A stretch of 64,000 nucleotides of DNA from Datisca glomerata (Eukaryota > Streptophyta > Magnoliopsida > Cucurbitales > Datiscaceae). Position numbers and translations under genes: made by a program. Shown here piece after piece: positions 44,386 to 55,270 of the stretch (its first letter is position 1; each line of letters starts with the position of its first letter). The DNA lies in contig QANY01005401.1 of NCBI GenBank assembly GCA_003255025.1, positions 558,001-622,000 on the forward strand, written 5' to 3'. The notes under the pieces were generated by a model, which was not told where the DNA came from, did no database searches, and worked only from the letters and a program-made list of their open reading frames with translations.

Positions 44386-44811
44386 CGGGAAAACGGGTAA
44401 GGATTTTATCTGATAAATGATGTTAGATTACTGCTTTTTTACATGTATCTCATGAGGTTCTTTCTCATCTAACATGACTAATTGTAGAATATTCACTCTC
44501 AAGTTTATTGAGTTCCGTTTCAGAGGACTCGACTTATTATTGTGTACCTAGAAAAGAATGGAGTCTTTTCACAGAAAGATTGCTATAGACTTATTTATTC
44601 GTAAAAAACAATTATTGCTACTTGAAGTGTATTCAAAATGATTGTTAAATATGGATATTAAAATTTAGCATTTGGGTATTTGTAGTACTTTTGTGTATAA
44701 TTGACAATATAAGGTACTTAATGTGATATATGTGCTTAAGGATTCACTTCTTGTTTGGACAGTTAATCTACTTAATGTGTTATCTACTTCGATTCTGAAC
44801 ATTTTAAAATG

Positions 44812-45110
44812 AAGAAGGCAAGATCTACCTAGACAGACCAAGTAGATTTTATAATCTAATTTCGGAAAGCAAGTAAAGTTTTTTATTCTTGATAATTCAA
44901 ATTGTAGAAGGCAAAATCTACTTTGTTATACCAAGTAGATTTTATAATCTAATTGATCTAAGCAAGTTAAGTTTTCGATTTTAGACAATTTAAACTGTAG
45001 AAGGAAAAATCTACTTGGTCAGACCAAGTAGATTTTATGTTCTACTTGCTCTGAATAAGTAAATTTTACGACTATGGACAATTCAAATTGTAGAAGGCAA
45101 AATCTACTCG
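44812..45110. repeat. About 81-88 bp tandem array, 3-4 copies, with palindromic core
   Basis: Each unit has GTAGAAGGCAAAATCTAC and CCAAGTAGATTTTATAATCT. The third unit contains ATCTACTTGGTCAGACCAAG plus TAGAT, a near-perfect palindrome. About two units recur at 45555-45790 with roughly 95 percent identity to 44935-45195, beyond the CACTA-like segment. Confidence 0.85.
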
Positions 45111-45314
45111 ATCAGAAAAGTACAATTCTAAATGTTACAACACTTACTGAAATTATCAACTATACACAGGTACAAAAAAAGTACAACTTCAATAGCCTAA
45201 AGCTTTTTGTCACAACACTTATATTCATCACTCAAAGGAAAACTTTTTGTCATTCTTTTTTCGTACACTTGACTATTTCCATATAGCCTAAAGCCAAATA
45301 TAAAACAGATATTC

Positions 45315-45500
45315 ACTACTATAAAATTATTTTTTAATGACGTGGATTTTCGTTGTTAAAAATCAAAGACGACGGATAATCACCAGTCGTCTTAAAGTGT
45401 GTCCTAAAAATCACATATTTTTTATGACGAGTACAAAAATGATGATTGTTCCAGACACCGTCGTCTTCAAACTCACAAGAATATTATCGTCTTGATTGAT
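45315..45500. mobile_element. CACTA-like left end
   Basis: It starts CACTACTATAAAATTATTTT and is followed by GACGACGG/CCGTCGTC motifs in both orientations, as at the subterminal region of CACTA elements. No right end is seen. It lies between the two copies of the 44935-45195 sequence. Confidence 0.4.
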
Positions 45501-47335
45501 TACTTTTAATTCTTGAAATATTTCATCAATTGTTTCAGTCTTAGAATCTAAACCTATACCAAGTAGATTTTATAATCTAATTGATCTAAGCAAGTTAAGT
45601 TTTCGATTTTAGACAATTTAAATTGTAGATTTTATAATCTACTTGCTCTGAGTAAGTAAATTTTACGACTATGGACAATTCAAATTGTAAAAGGCAAAAT
45701 CTACTCGGTCAGAAAAGTACAATTCTAAATGTTACAACACTTACCGAAATTATCAACTATACACAATTACAAAAAAAGTACAACTCCAAAAGCATTTACA
45801 TTAAAAATCCATAAGTTACAACCATTCTGAATATAATTCTCAATCCAAACATCTAAATTGTCAAATAAGGGAGAACGTTTCTTCTTCTTGCATATGAGAT
45901 GTTTCTTTTTCTAAACATTGTAAATATTATATAAAAGAAGGGAGGATGTTCCTTCTTGTATATGTGATACTCTTACACCCCTAGCATGTTGCAAAGGAAC
46001 TCAATAAGCATTAGGAGAACTCAATAAGCATTAGGAAAAATGAAGTTAAATTTTCTAAAATTAAATTCTTTAGACATGATTCATAAGCATGACACCAAAA
46101 AGAAATCAGAAAGAGAGACACAGAGAGAGGACATAAGCATGACACTAAAAACAGTAACTTCCAAAGCCCATCAAAAGCTTGAGGAAAGAAACATAACCGT
46201 CTACTAAGACACCCACCTCACCAATGTATCCGAACAATCTCAGAACCAAAACCCATAAAGAAAAACCAATCATTAAAACAATCTAGATAATCTTAACACT
46301 CCTAACCTGTAAATAAAAACTCAACCCAAAGTGAAGTGGAATCAACCAAATTGCCACCAAACCCAATTGTTCTACCACATTCTCAAACATTTCAATAAAC
46401 TTAAGTAAAAGTGTAAACAACAAAGAACATTCATAAATTTACAATTTACTTAATACAATTCATTTTATAATTAGATATTTTTCTTAACACATGAATTTAC
46501 TGATGAAACTTCTAACTCACTCAACATATATATAATATTTCAGACTTAAAACTTTATATGAAAATTTGAAAATTTATAAATATAAAGAGAGAACACTATA
46601 GAATACATATTTCATGCTTTACACAGCAACTAGAACCACGAGTGCATGTTGTATTTTCTTACTTACAGTAGCATATCTATTTCACACGAAAACCCTAATC
46701 TTTTACAGTTCAAGATGATTACTTACTTGTAATGGCTTCATGATCATGAAATTCTCTAATCAATGTCTTAATCTTTACACATTAACATCTCTTGAATATT
46801 TATCAAAGAGAAGAAACATACACTCTTGAGTGAGGGGATAATTTACTTCAATCAAGAAATTTGGAGATTTTCTCACCAAAATGCTAGGTCACGGACGATG
46901 GAGTCACGGTAGTGGTGGAGAAGATGGAGTTCAACATAATTAGGCATTGACGAGCTTGGTGTTAAAGAGAGAGTGTGTTTGTGAGAGAGAGATGGTGGTC
47001 AAGGAGTAAACCAGCGAAGATTTCCATTTGTAGAGATAAGAGACGAAGTCAGGAAAGTTTTTTGGGTTGGACTTATTTTTAATTGAAGGGTCGAAAAGAC
47101 TTTTTCTAGGTAAAAAAAGTCTTGGTCTCAGGAAAAATCATTACATGAACCTTTTGTCTAGAATGCATTTTCAAATGTACATTTCGTACAAAAAAAAACC
47201 CATTTTTTAACCATTCTTGAGTTTTATTATAATTTTTTTATTAAAATTATATTATAAATTTTAAAAAGAATAAAACAATCCAAATCACTGCCCTTAAAAT
47301 ATAAACGTGTAATTTAATCAATTAACTAACACAAC

Positions 47336-47735
47336 TTATCAGATTATTCTTGAGCTTTAGCTCCATATCAAGTATGGTAAATACAAATATGTGGAGGCAA
47401 CATTCCGGATAATAGGTTGACTGACAGTTACCAGTACCATTACCAACAAGCTGAAGTTTTTCATATTAAGAACTACGGTTATCTAACGACAGATGGCGCA
47501 GTAAAGTCGCGCGTTCACGTTTGTACATGAAGCTCACCGTTGCTTGGGTGATGCTACGAGGTTCGAAAGGTGGCGCATATTCTTTTTATTATTATGGATA
47601 TTCGCCTAAACTTATATTTATCAGTGCGTTTGATTCAGTGGGATTTATTAAATCCTTGCCGAATGAAAGAAAAACAGGAAATGAAAGAAAACCTCATTGC
47701 GAAATGTGATTCTAATAGTTTCGGAGGTTTGGAAT
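47336..47735 (+). promoter_or_regulatory. Purple acid phosphatase upstream region (duplicated block, copy B part 2)
   Basis: It aligns with 35300-35710. This is the only proximal sequence left to the phosphatase before the 4.65-kb insertion, so the promoter is limited to about 430 bp or draws on the inserted DNA. No clear TATA box is visible. Confidence 0.6.
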
Positions 47736-47768
47736 AACTGAGTGGTGGATTGGAAGAGGAAGACAAGG

Positions 47769-50700
47769 ATGGGAGTGAGATTGGGATGTACTGGATTCGT
47801 GCTAATTGCAGCTGTGGGTTTGATTTTGAGTGTTGCAGAGGTTTGCAATGGCGGTCTGACTAGTAGTTTCGTTCGGAAAGATGATTTATCACTTGATATG
47901 CCATCGGACAGTGATGTCTTTAGGGTTCCACCCGGTTACAATGCCCCTCAACAGGTAATGTTTCATATTTTCTGCCTCTTCAATGTTCTTCTGCGTTGCT
48001 CTGTCTTATACTACTTATATTTGGGAATTGATATGTGAATTCCTGATTCCTGGTAGACTGAAGATGATTCCAAGAAATTGATAATTGAACTGAATATGTA
48101 TATTGTTGATATTTGTTTGCTTATATTCAATTTTATTTTTGAACATGTCTACTAGAAATTATGAATCCAGATAGCATAAAAATAATGAAATCATAGATTA
48201 AGTAATTCAATCTCAAAATAAAGCTCTTGATAAATTTGTTATTAGTAATAAAGAAAATGCAAGAAATCTAACCAAATATTTAATAGAACAATCAATTCCA
48301 GAAATTAAGGAGATATCAAAAGCGATGTTATTTATAGAAAATGATACTTTAAACAAACTCAAATGGTATAGAGCATTTTTTCAGACTAAAACTTGAGAAT
48401 GACATTGTAATATTCCGCCTACGGCCCTAAATTAGATTGAGCCGCCCCTGCGTTCATAATCAGCCCTTTTGCTTTCCTAATCCTGTATACTATTTTCTGA
48501 ACAAGCAAATGGACTCCTTTTGCAAGTTTGAGGTTAGATTTTCTGATATGAAGGTTTGTGTATGAAGGTTCATATAACACAAGGAGATCATGTGGGGAAG
48601 TGTGTAATTGTCTCTTGGGTTACATCAGATGAACCTGGTTCAAGCACTGTGTTTTACTGGTCTGATGACAGTGAAGCTAAAAACCAAGCTGATGGCTACT
48701 TTGTTACTTATAAGTACTTCAATTATACATCTGGTTATATTCATCACTGCACCATTAAGAATTTGGAGGTGCGTTCTCATCTTTCATTTACTTTGTATCG
48801 TGTTTTTATTTGTTAATATCGCATTCGAGATTTTGGTTGTGTTTACTAGAAGCGCTTTTATCCACTTAATTATTTAATATTCATCTTTGTATTAAACAAT
48901 TTAATATACTTTGAAGCAATACTTATTTTTGGAAGCATGTTAGATAACACTTGATTTGGTGTTTTTTTTTTGTAGAAGTACTTCAAAATAACAAAGTATG
49001 TTTCAACCAGCATTTGTCAAATATATTTGATTTAAAGTAGTGTTTTCGTATGCATTAAAGTGATAGATGATCTTCAACTTAAACTGATTCTATCACCACT
49101 GCAGTTTGATACCAAGTACTACTATGAGGTTGGTATTGGAAATACGACGCGTCGGTTTTGGTTTATAACTCCTCCTAGTGTTGGCCCTGATGTTCCCTAC
49201 ACTTTTGGCCTCATAGGTAAATAATTATATCTTGTGAAATCATCATTTTTATGTCACAAACTTCTGGACATTATTTACTTGTTAAATCCTTAGCATCAAA
49301 GTGAATAGGTTTGGAAAATGCTATCTTGAAAAAAATTAGATATGTGCACTTCTTTTGGATTTTGTTTTGGGTTTCTCCTAATATTTGTCCAAATCTCACT
49401 CTACATGCATCTTGAGCAGGGGATCTTGGTCAAACACATGATTCGAACAGGACACTTGCACATTATGAGTTAAACCCAACAAAAGGACAGACCGTCTTGT
49501 TTGTCGGGGACCTCTCTTATGCAGATGATTATCCATTTCATGACAACATGCGGTGGGATACATGGGGAAGATTTGTAGAAAGAAACGCGGCTTATCAACC
49601 TTGGATTTGGACTGCTGGGAATCATGAACTTGATTTTGCTCCTGCAATCGTATGCATCCGTTACTTGTTTTATTCAGCAATTATAATATAATACTAAGGA
49701 AACAACACTTTTCATTGCAGGGTGAAACTAAACCATTTAAGCCTTATAAGCACCGCTATCATGTGCCCTATAAGGCATCAAATAGCACATCTCCCCTTTG
49801 GTACTCCATTAAAAGAGCTTCATCATATATTATTGTTCTGTCCTCATACTCATCTTATGGTACGGTATTCTTTTTCTTTCTTTTTTCTTTTGGTAGTTCA
49901 AAGTTTTGCTTTATCTGTTAAATATATGGTATTTGCTTAAATACAAAGCAGCCAGAGGCAAATTTATAATAAAAAACAACTTGTTGTTCCTGGGCACGAT
50001 CAAAATGAAAACCTTAAAGACTTGAATGCAAGTTTATATTGTAGCATGGAGACCTCTTACTCAATTCCCTAATATCTCAAATTCTTGATCTCAAGAGCCC
50101 CTCAGAGTATTAGCTTATACTTGACGCTTTTATTTGCAGGGAAATACACTCCTCAATACAAGTGGCTAGAGAAGGAATTGCCTAAAGTAAACAGGACAGA
50201 GACTCCATGGCTCATAGTGATTATGCATTGTCCATTGTACAGTAGTTATGTGCATCATTATATGGAAGGTGAAAGCATGAGAGTGATGTACGAGGCATGG
50301 TTTGTTGAGTATAAAGTTGATGTCGTCTTTGCTGGTCATGTTCACGCCTACGAACGATCTGTACGTATGGAATTTCTTCTGTTTATCTTCAATTCAACAT
50401 CGTTATCTCTTGATATAATCAATGGAAAATTTCTCTGACATCTCTTCTAGTTTAAAATATGACATGTAAGTCCATTATGTTAAAAATATGTTAATTTAGG
50501 TGTGAAGCGATAAGATTATCGCTATAACCGATCTAACTATTTTTTCTATCTTAACCAGAAAAGAATTTATTTTTGCACCTAAATTAGGTGAATCGTGTTT
50601 GAACATGAAACTGATTGATTCTAACGTTTTCAAAATAAAAAAAAAAGCAAGCGGTAGTTTTTGTATTACATGATATTTAAACGGAGTTAGTTTGAGATTT

Positions 50701-51295
50701 AGCGGTTTTAAATTTTATTGTTCGTCACAGAAACCTAACTAGAAGAGAGGTCAGATGCATTTTTCAAACTAGATGAGTCTCGTATCATCTAAGCGAGAAC
50801 TATAAGGAGTCAAATGAATTTTCCGTACAGTCAATACACGTATTTACTGTTTTTTTTCAATTGCAGGAACGTATATCGAATATCGCATACACTATAGTGA
50901 ATGGGATATGTACTCCTATACGTGACAAATACGCCCCGGTTTACATAACCATTGGAGATGGAGGAAATCTAGAAGGATTAGTAACTGAGTACGTATTATG
51001 ATGAATGATAATCTTGCAATGAAGCACTTTGATCTCAAAATCTGCAGATTTTTGCTTCTGCTGATTAGTAATGTATCCGACTTACAGGATGACAGAGCCA
51101 CAGCCAAGCTACTCAGCTTTTCGTGAACCAAGCTTTGGTCATGGAATTTTTGACATAAAGAACAGGACTCATGCTTACTTTGGTTGGCACCGAAATCAGG
51201 ATGGATACGCCGTTGAAGCTGATTCTTTGTGGTTGCAGAACAGATACTGGACCTGGAGTGCAGCACTGGAAGAATCATCCTTAGCAGCATTATGA
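47769..51295 (+). CDS. PAP10: Purple acid phosphatase, PAP10-like
   Basis: Eight exons, 47769-47954, 48568-48768, 49105-49216, 49420-49649, 49721-49859, 50140-50360, 50867-50988 and 51088-51295, join in frame to 472 codons and a stop. The enzyme hydrolyses phosphate monoesters at acid pH with a binuclear metal centre; plant PAP10 types are secreted and induced by phosphate shortage. All five metal-binding motifs are present: GDLG (D168), GDLSY (D197, Y200), GNHE (N234), VIMH (H319) and GHVH (H356, H358). Residues 1 to about 28 are a signal peptide ([20 protein letters not shown] start). N-glycosylation sites include NRT at 176 and 307 and NST at 264. DGDGGNxEG-like and [12 protein letters not shown] motifs mark the C-terminal region. 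The start is ATG at 47769; an in-frame GTG at 47742 is not used. PAP12 and PAP26 paralogues are possible but less similar. Confidence 0.93.
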
Positions 51296-51832
51296 AATAG
51301 TGGCACTCTTTGATTCTTGACTATTCCATAATGACACCCATGAGCATTAATACTAGTTGTAATCATTGACAAAGGGTGTTGTAATCCTAGTAGAATTTGC
51401 AATGTTTGCAGATGAAAGTTGGCGTCTTTAAATTACCACTTGTGGGTCTTATATAAGATGATTCAAGGATTTAGATAATTCTACTACTGTACTCTACTCG
51501 ATCGTGATCGTTATGTAAATGAAATGATTTGCCATTCATGTTGTCCTCAAGAGCAAAGGTAAAGCAGAAAAAATCCAGCATACATGATTGTTTTTTTCTC
51601 CATGTCCAAAAAACCCATAATCAGATAGATAAGCTGAGGTTGAAATTAATTAATAGTTATTATGAAATAGTCAAAATTCCAACCCTTTTGATCAGAGAGC
51701 AAAAGTTTAGAAGCTTTATAAGTGAGGCACTTATAAACTTTCAATTATGAAAAGACTGGTCATTGCCCATTGGTCATGAATATGAATTCTTCGAAGTTCC
51801 TCATAGGCTGAAAAAGTACAATACAATAAAAG

Positions 51833-51865
<33 letters not shown>

Positions 51866-52349
51866 AACAGTAACCATATTTGTACTAGAAAGTTACCTTT
51901 TTGAAATGACGCAAAGACACAGACGGCATGAAAGCAGAACAGTAACCATAATAACACCAAAACTTGAGAAACAGATGAATGGGAAACATTGGACAACATG
52001 AAAAAGTCATCAACAGCCAGAAATTTTTTTAAATTGGCAGTTTATTAAGAAGATTTCGACTGTGTCTAAGAAAAAAAACAGAGTATTTCTTTTCTGGTCG
52101 TCCACACACTGTCCAAATGAGCAAAAGAAAAGAAGAATCATGTGTAGGATTCCTAGCCAGAAACATTATTTGGTTTGCTTTTCTATATTGCATAAATACT
52201 ATATATACAATAGAACACATAGTTTTATACACATGAGAATCCTACACCTAAAATTAATCCCAATTCCTAAGGAAGATCGAGAAATGGAACTCCACACTTA
52301 GTGATCATCAATATAAGCTTATATATAATCAGACATATATAGGTTTGCT
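51296..52349. other. Intergenic, between the convergent PAP and DREB2D genes
   Basis: It holds both 3' untranslated regions and a TA microsatellite at about 51837-51866. The frames here are short and have no domain. Confidence 0.6.
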
Positions 52350-52994
52350 CTACATGCACCATTGCAAAGTATCACAGCCAGTATTGTTATCTACCAAATT
52401 GCCACCAAAAATCCCCTGTTCTTGTTCTTCCATTACTGGTAAATCTAAAGACATTGCAGCCTCTGCCCATATAGAATCATCAAAGCTAAAGCTCATATTC
52501 CTCCAGATTCCTTCAATCCCTCCTTCTTCAATCTCACCAAACTCCATTTTCTTCTTCTTCTCCACTTCTTCTCCTTGAGACTCATCAGAAAAAGACGTTA
52601 GTTCCTCAGTACTACCGGAAAACTGAGTTTCATTACTTAACGAGAAAACAGAGCCTGAATTTTGCAAGATTTGAGATTGGGGTTTTCCCATTTGGGTCAT
52701 CTGGGTATTTGCGGATTTGCCTGGAAGGTTGAGTTTTGCATCAGAGCCGTAGAGTTTACGAGCGGCGGAATCATAGGCCAAGGCAGCTTCATGGGCAGTA
52801 TCAAATGTGCCAAGCCAAAGACGTGCGCCTCTATTGGGTTCACGTATTTCAGCTACCCATTTTCCCCAAGTTCTCTGTCTTACACCTTTGTAAGTACAAC
52901 TTGCATTCTCTGGGCCTCCTTTGCCTCTCATGCAACCTTTTCTTGAGCTTGTCTGTGCAGCCTTCGCCTGCTTCCTCTGCTGGCCATGATCCAT
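52350..52994 (-). CDS. DREB2D: DREB2D-like AP2/ERF transcription factor
   Basis: One exon of 214 codons. An AP2 domain (about residues 35-91) contains [19 protein letters not shown], then [20 protein letters not shown] and [12 protein letters not shown]47 and E52 correspond to V14 and E19 of the domain, which define DREB-type binding to the DRE core (A/G)CCGAC. The N-terminal [20 protein letters not shown] is the mark of the A-2 (DREB2) group and, with the C-terminal acidic [15 protein letters not shown], fits DREB2D best. Residues 136-175 are rich in E, K and S. The protein is expected to act in the nucleus in drought, salt or heat responses. The start is ATG at 52994; an in-frame TTG at 53033 is not a plant start. 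It is intact. Confidence 0.92.
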   Translation of the reverse strand: MDHGQQRKQAKAAQTSSRKGCMRGKGGPENASCTYKGVRQRTWGKWVAEIREPNRGARLWLGTFDTAHEAALAYDSAARKLYGSDAKLNLPGKSANTQMTQMGKPQSQILQNSGSVFSLSNETQFSGSTEELTSFSDESQGEEVEKKKKMEFGEIEEGGIEGIWRNMSFSFDDSIWAEAAMSLDLPVMEEQEQGIFGGNLVDNNTGCDTLQWCM

Positions 52995-53719
52995 GCCCTC
53001 TGATTTCAACACTCTTATTTTCAAGCAATCCAAGTGGTAAAGAAGGGTTCTGAAGATGAAAAATCTAAGCCTGGGATAAATAATAAGCTAATATGTATGG
53101 ATGTAATGGTCTTTGATTCGGCATTTATATGACCATAGCAGAGCCTGATATGAAGTTTTGGACTGAAACGTGGCTTTGGAAGGGGGAAGGGATGATACTT
53201 GGCAAGATGAAGGGGAGAGATCGTGTCCGTAGGTGGGGTTTAGTGGTGGGCTATCTTAGACACACATGGCTTCCAAGTTTGTTGGCGAGCTCAGGTGGCA
53301 AAGTGAACAGAGAGGAAAAGACCCAGTTTTGTTCTGCCTTTTCAGCGTTTTGAAAAATCAATGGGCAGTAATTCTATGAGGAGATTTTAGTCAATAAAGT
53401 TTAAGAGATAAGGATGTGTGATTTTTCCCAAAAATAAAAAGAAAAGGATAAAGACAAAGAAACGAAATCGGATACCTAGGACTGAAAAATTTCAGCTATT
53501 TCTTCAACACCTTATAATTATTCTATATAAAATAATCTGAATGAGTAACAAAGTTTTAATACTCGATTAATAAAAAAAATCTTAAACCGGACGAAATAAA
53601 AAAATGGAACTTAACATAAAACATTGTATTGATCATATCTAAATGATGCATAACATACCATAATTAAAATAAATAATTCTAGTTTTCTTGTTTTGTCTTT
53701 TAATAAAACTATATCTAGA
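52995..53719. other. DREB2D upstream region
   Basis: On the minus strand TATTATTTATCCC at about 53073-53085 is a possible TATA region about 85 bp before the ATG. The rest to 53719 is AT-rich with no recognised gene. Confidence 0.4.
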
Positions 53720-54528
53720 CATTTCAGAGAGCGATAGAGAGAGATGGACCCATTGAGAGGGAGAGAAAAGGAGGAAGAGAGAGAGAAAGAAATAGATAGA
53801 GAGAGAGTGAGAGAGACGGAGAGAGGGAGATGGAGGGAGTAAAGAAGGAGAGATAGTAGAGAGAGAGAGTGAAAGTGAGAGAGAAGAGAGAGAGAGAGTG
53901 TGTGTGTGTGCGCGCGCTCCCGATAAAGAAGAGAAGAAAAAGGTGTTGTCATCCATCTATAAGTGTTGACCTAAGCCCCTTGTGCTGGGGCTCGGCTCCC
54001 GAACTATATGTGAGCTGCCTCTTTGCTACCGTGATAGCTGAAGCGAGGTCCTTCACTTTCTCCCTCCTAAGTTCGTTCTGAACCCACAACAGCAATCCAG
54101 CCATAAAGTTGTAAAGAGAGATGGAAAGAGAGGGAGAGGGAGGAAGATAGAACCAGAGAGAGGGAGAGCGAAGGAGAGAGGGGGAGAGAAAGAGGGAGAG
54201 AGAAAAAGAGAGAGAAAGAGAGAGAGTGAGAGAAATAGAGAGAGTGATTGCGAGAAAGAGAATGAGAGAAAGAGATTGAGAGAGAGTGTGAGATAGAGAG
54301 AGAGTGAGAGAGAGTGAGAGATAGAGAGAGAATGGGGGAGGTAGAGAGACAAATAGAGAGACCGATAGAGCAAGTGAGAGAGAGGGAGAGGGAGAGAGGG
54401 AGAGCGAGAAAGAGAGAGACCAAGCAAGAAAGAGAGAGAGACCAAGCAAGAAAGAGAGAGACCAAGCAAGAAAGAGAGAGATAGTGATATAGAGAGAGAT
54501 AGAGAGAGAGAGCAAGTGAGAGAGAGAA

Positions 54529-54562
<34 letters not shown>

Positions 54563-54836
54563 TAAAATCTCGAGAGAGGAGAGAGGGAGAGAGTCAAACC
54601 AAGAGGGAGAATGAGAGAAAGAATGAGAGTGAGTGAGTGAGCCATAGATAGGGAAAGATCGATAAAGCGAGAGAGAGAGAGAGAGAGAGTGCAAGCGAGA
54701 GAGAGACAGAGAGCAAGAGAGAGAGTGTGTGTGTGAGAGTAAAATTTTGAGGGAGGAGAGAGGGAGAGAGGGAGAGATTAAGAGAGAGAGTGAACCACAG
54801 AGAGGGAAAGAGCGATAAAGAGAGAGGGATGGTACT
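53720..54836. repeat. About 1.1-kb GA-rich microsatellite array
   Basis: Near-continuous GAGAGA interrupted by single-base changes, with short TGTGTG runs at about 53899 and 54530. A unit GACCAAGCAAGAAAGAGAGA repeats three times at about 54418-54475. The complementary frames (up to 276 codons of S, L and F) are artefacts. The array is split by a non-repetitive gag scrap at 53952-54114. Confidence 0.92.
53952..54114 (-). pseudogene. Retrotransposon gag scrap inside the GA array
   Basis: The minus strand reads FMAGLLLWVQNELRREKVKD, then LASAITVAKRQL. This fits the gag pattern F-x-x-G-L-x-x-W-x-x-x-E-L-R-R, then V-x-D-L-x-x-A-x-x-x-A in Ty3/Gypsy elements. Sequence on both sides is GA repeat, so the array probably grew inside a former element. 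It has no start of its own. Confidence 0.5.
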
Positions 54837-54844
54837 TTTCTTAC

Positions 54845-55002
54845 GTTGACGATAGTCTCGGGACTTGAATAAATTATAAACACACTTTAATTAATAGAAA
54901 GTTTTCATTCATTTATTAAACTCAATAATACAAAATGCCTGAAAAATAACTATATACTCATAAATGGTTATTACACCCTATTTTATGGACATAATTTCAA
55001 CA
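54845..55002 (-). mobile_element. 3' LTR portion of a decayed Copia element
   Basis: On the minus strand it begins TGTTGAAATTATGTCCATAA and is preceded by the polypurine stretch AGTCCAAGTGGAAGAT (55003-55018). Its far end is lost in the GA array. Confidence 0.55.
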
Positions 55003-55270
55003 ATCTTCCACTTGGACTAAAGTATGCGTGCACAATCCTATATCTCCATGCCCTCCAGATGACCATTAAAGATTTTACTGTTTAAAATCTTTGTGAATGG
55101 ATTTTATTGTTTAAAATCCTTATGAATGAATCTGCCAGATTGTTAACCATCAATATGTGTGTTACTATAACATCTTCAAGCTAAACAATCTTTCTAATCA
55201 AGTGATATTTACATTCTATACGTTTAAATCTAAACATGACTAATCAAACTTTTTATTCGTGAGAATATGA
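55003..55270 (-). pseudogene. Copia RNase H C-terminal remnant
   Basis: The minus strand encodes KRIECKYHLIRKIV, a stop, then LEDVIVTHILMVNNLADSF. This is the K-H-I-D-x-K-Y-H-x-I-R ... N-L-A-D-x-F-T-K signature at the end of Copia pol. The frame has a stop and the part after it is shuffled by a small repeat. It lies directly upstream of the polypurine tract, as expected. Confidence 0.7.

Larger units (their letters stand above)
42685..47335. mobile_element. About 4.65-kb insertion splitting the duplicated block, class unknown
   Basis: The interval is absent from copy A at 35275-35300, so it behaves as an insertion (or a set of insertions) in copy B. It holds a CT-rich leader-like segment (42790-42960), a poly-C run with four unresolved bases (42896-42899), several small tandem duplications, a tandem array at 44812-45110 and a CACTA-like end at 45315. 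No gene or transposase is recognised. The frame at 42573-43037 crosses the poly-C/N run and is not real. Confidence 0.45.

Noticed and set aside
47742..47768. Upstream extension of the phosphatase by nine codons
   Set aside because: It begins with GTG; ATG at 47769 gives a normal signal peptide.
52995..53033. Upstream extension of DREB2D by 13 codons
   Set aside because: It begins with TTG; the ATG at 52994 matches the usual N-terminus of the family.
53949..54883. Long minus-strand frames (188-276 codons) rich in S and L
   Set aside because: They are translations of the CT complement of the GA array; all three frames are open for the same reason.
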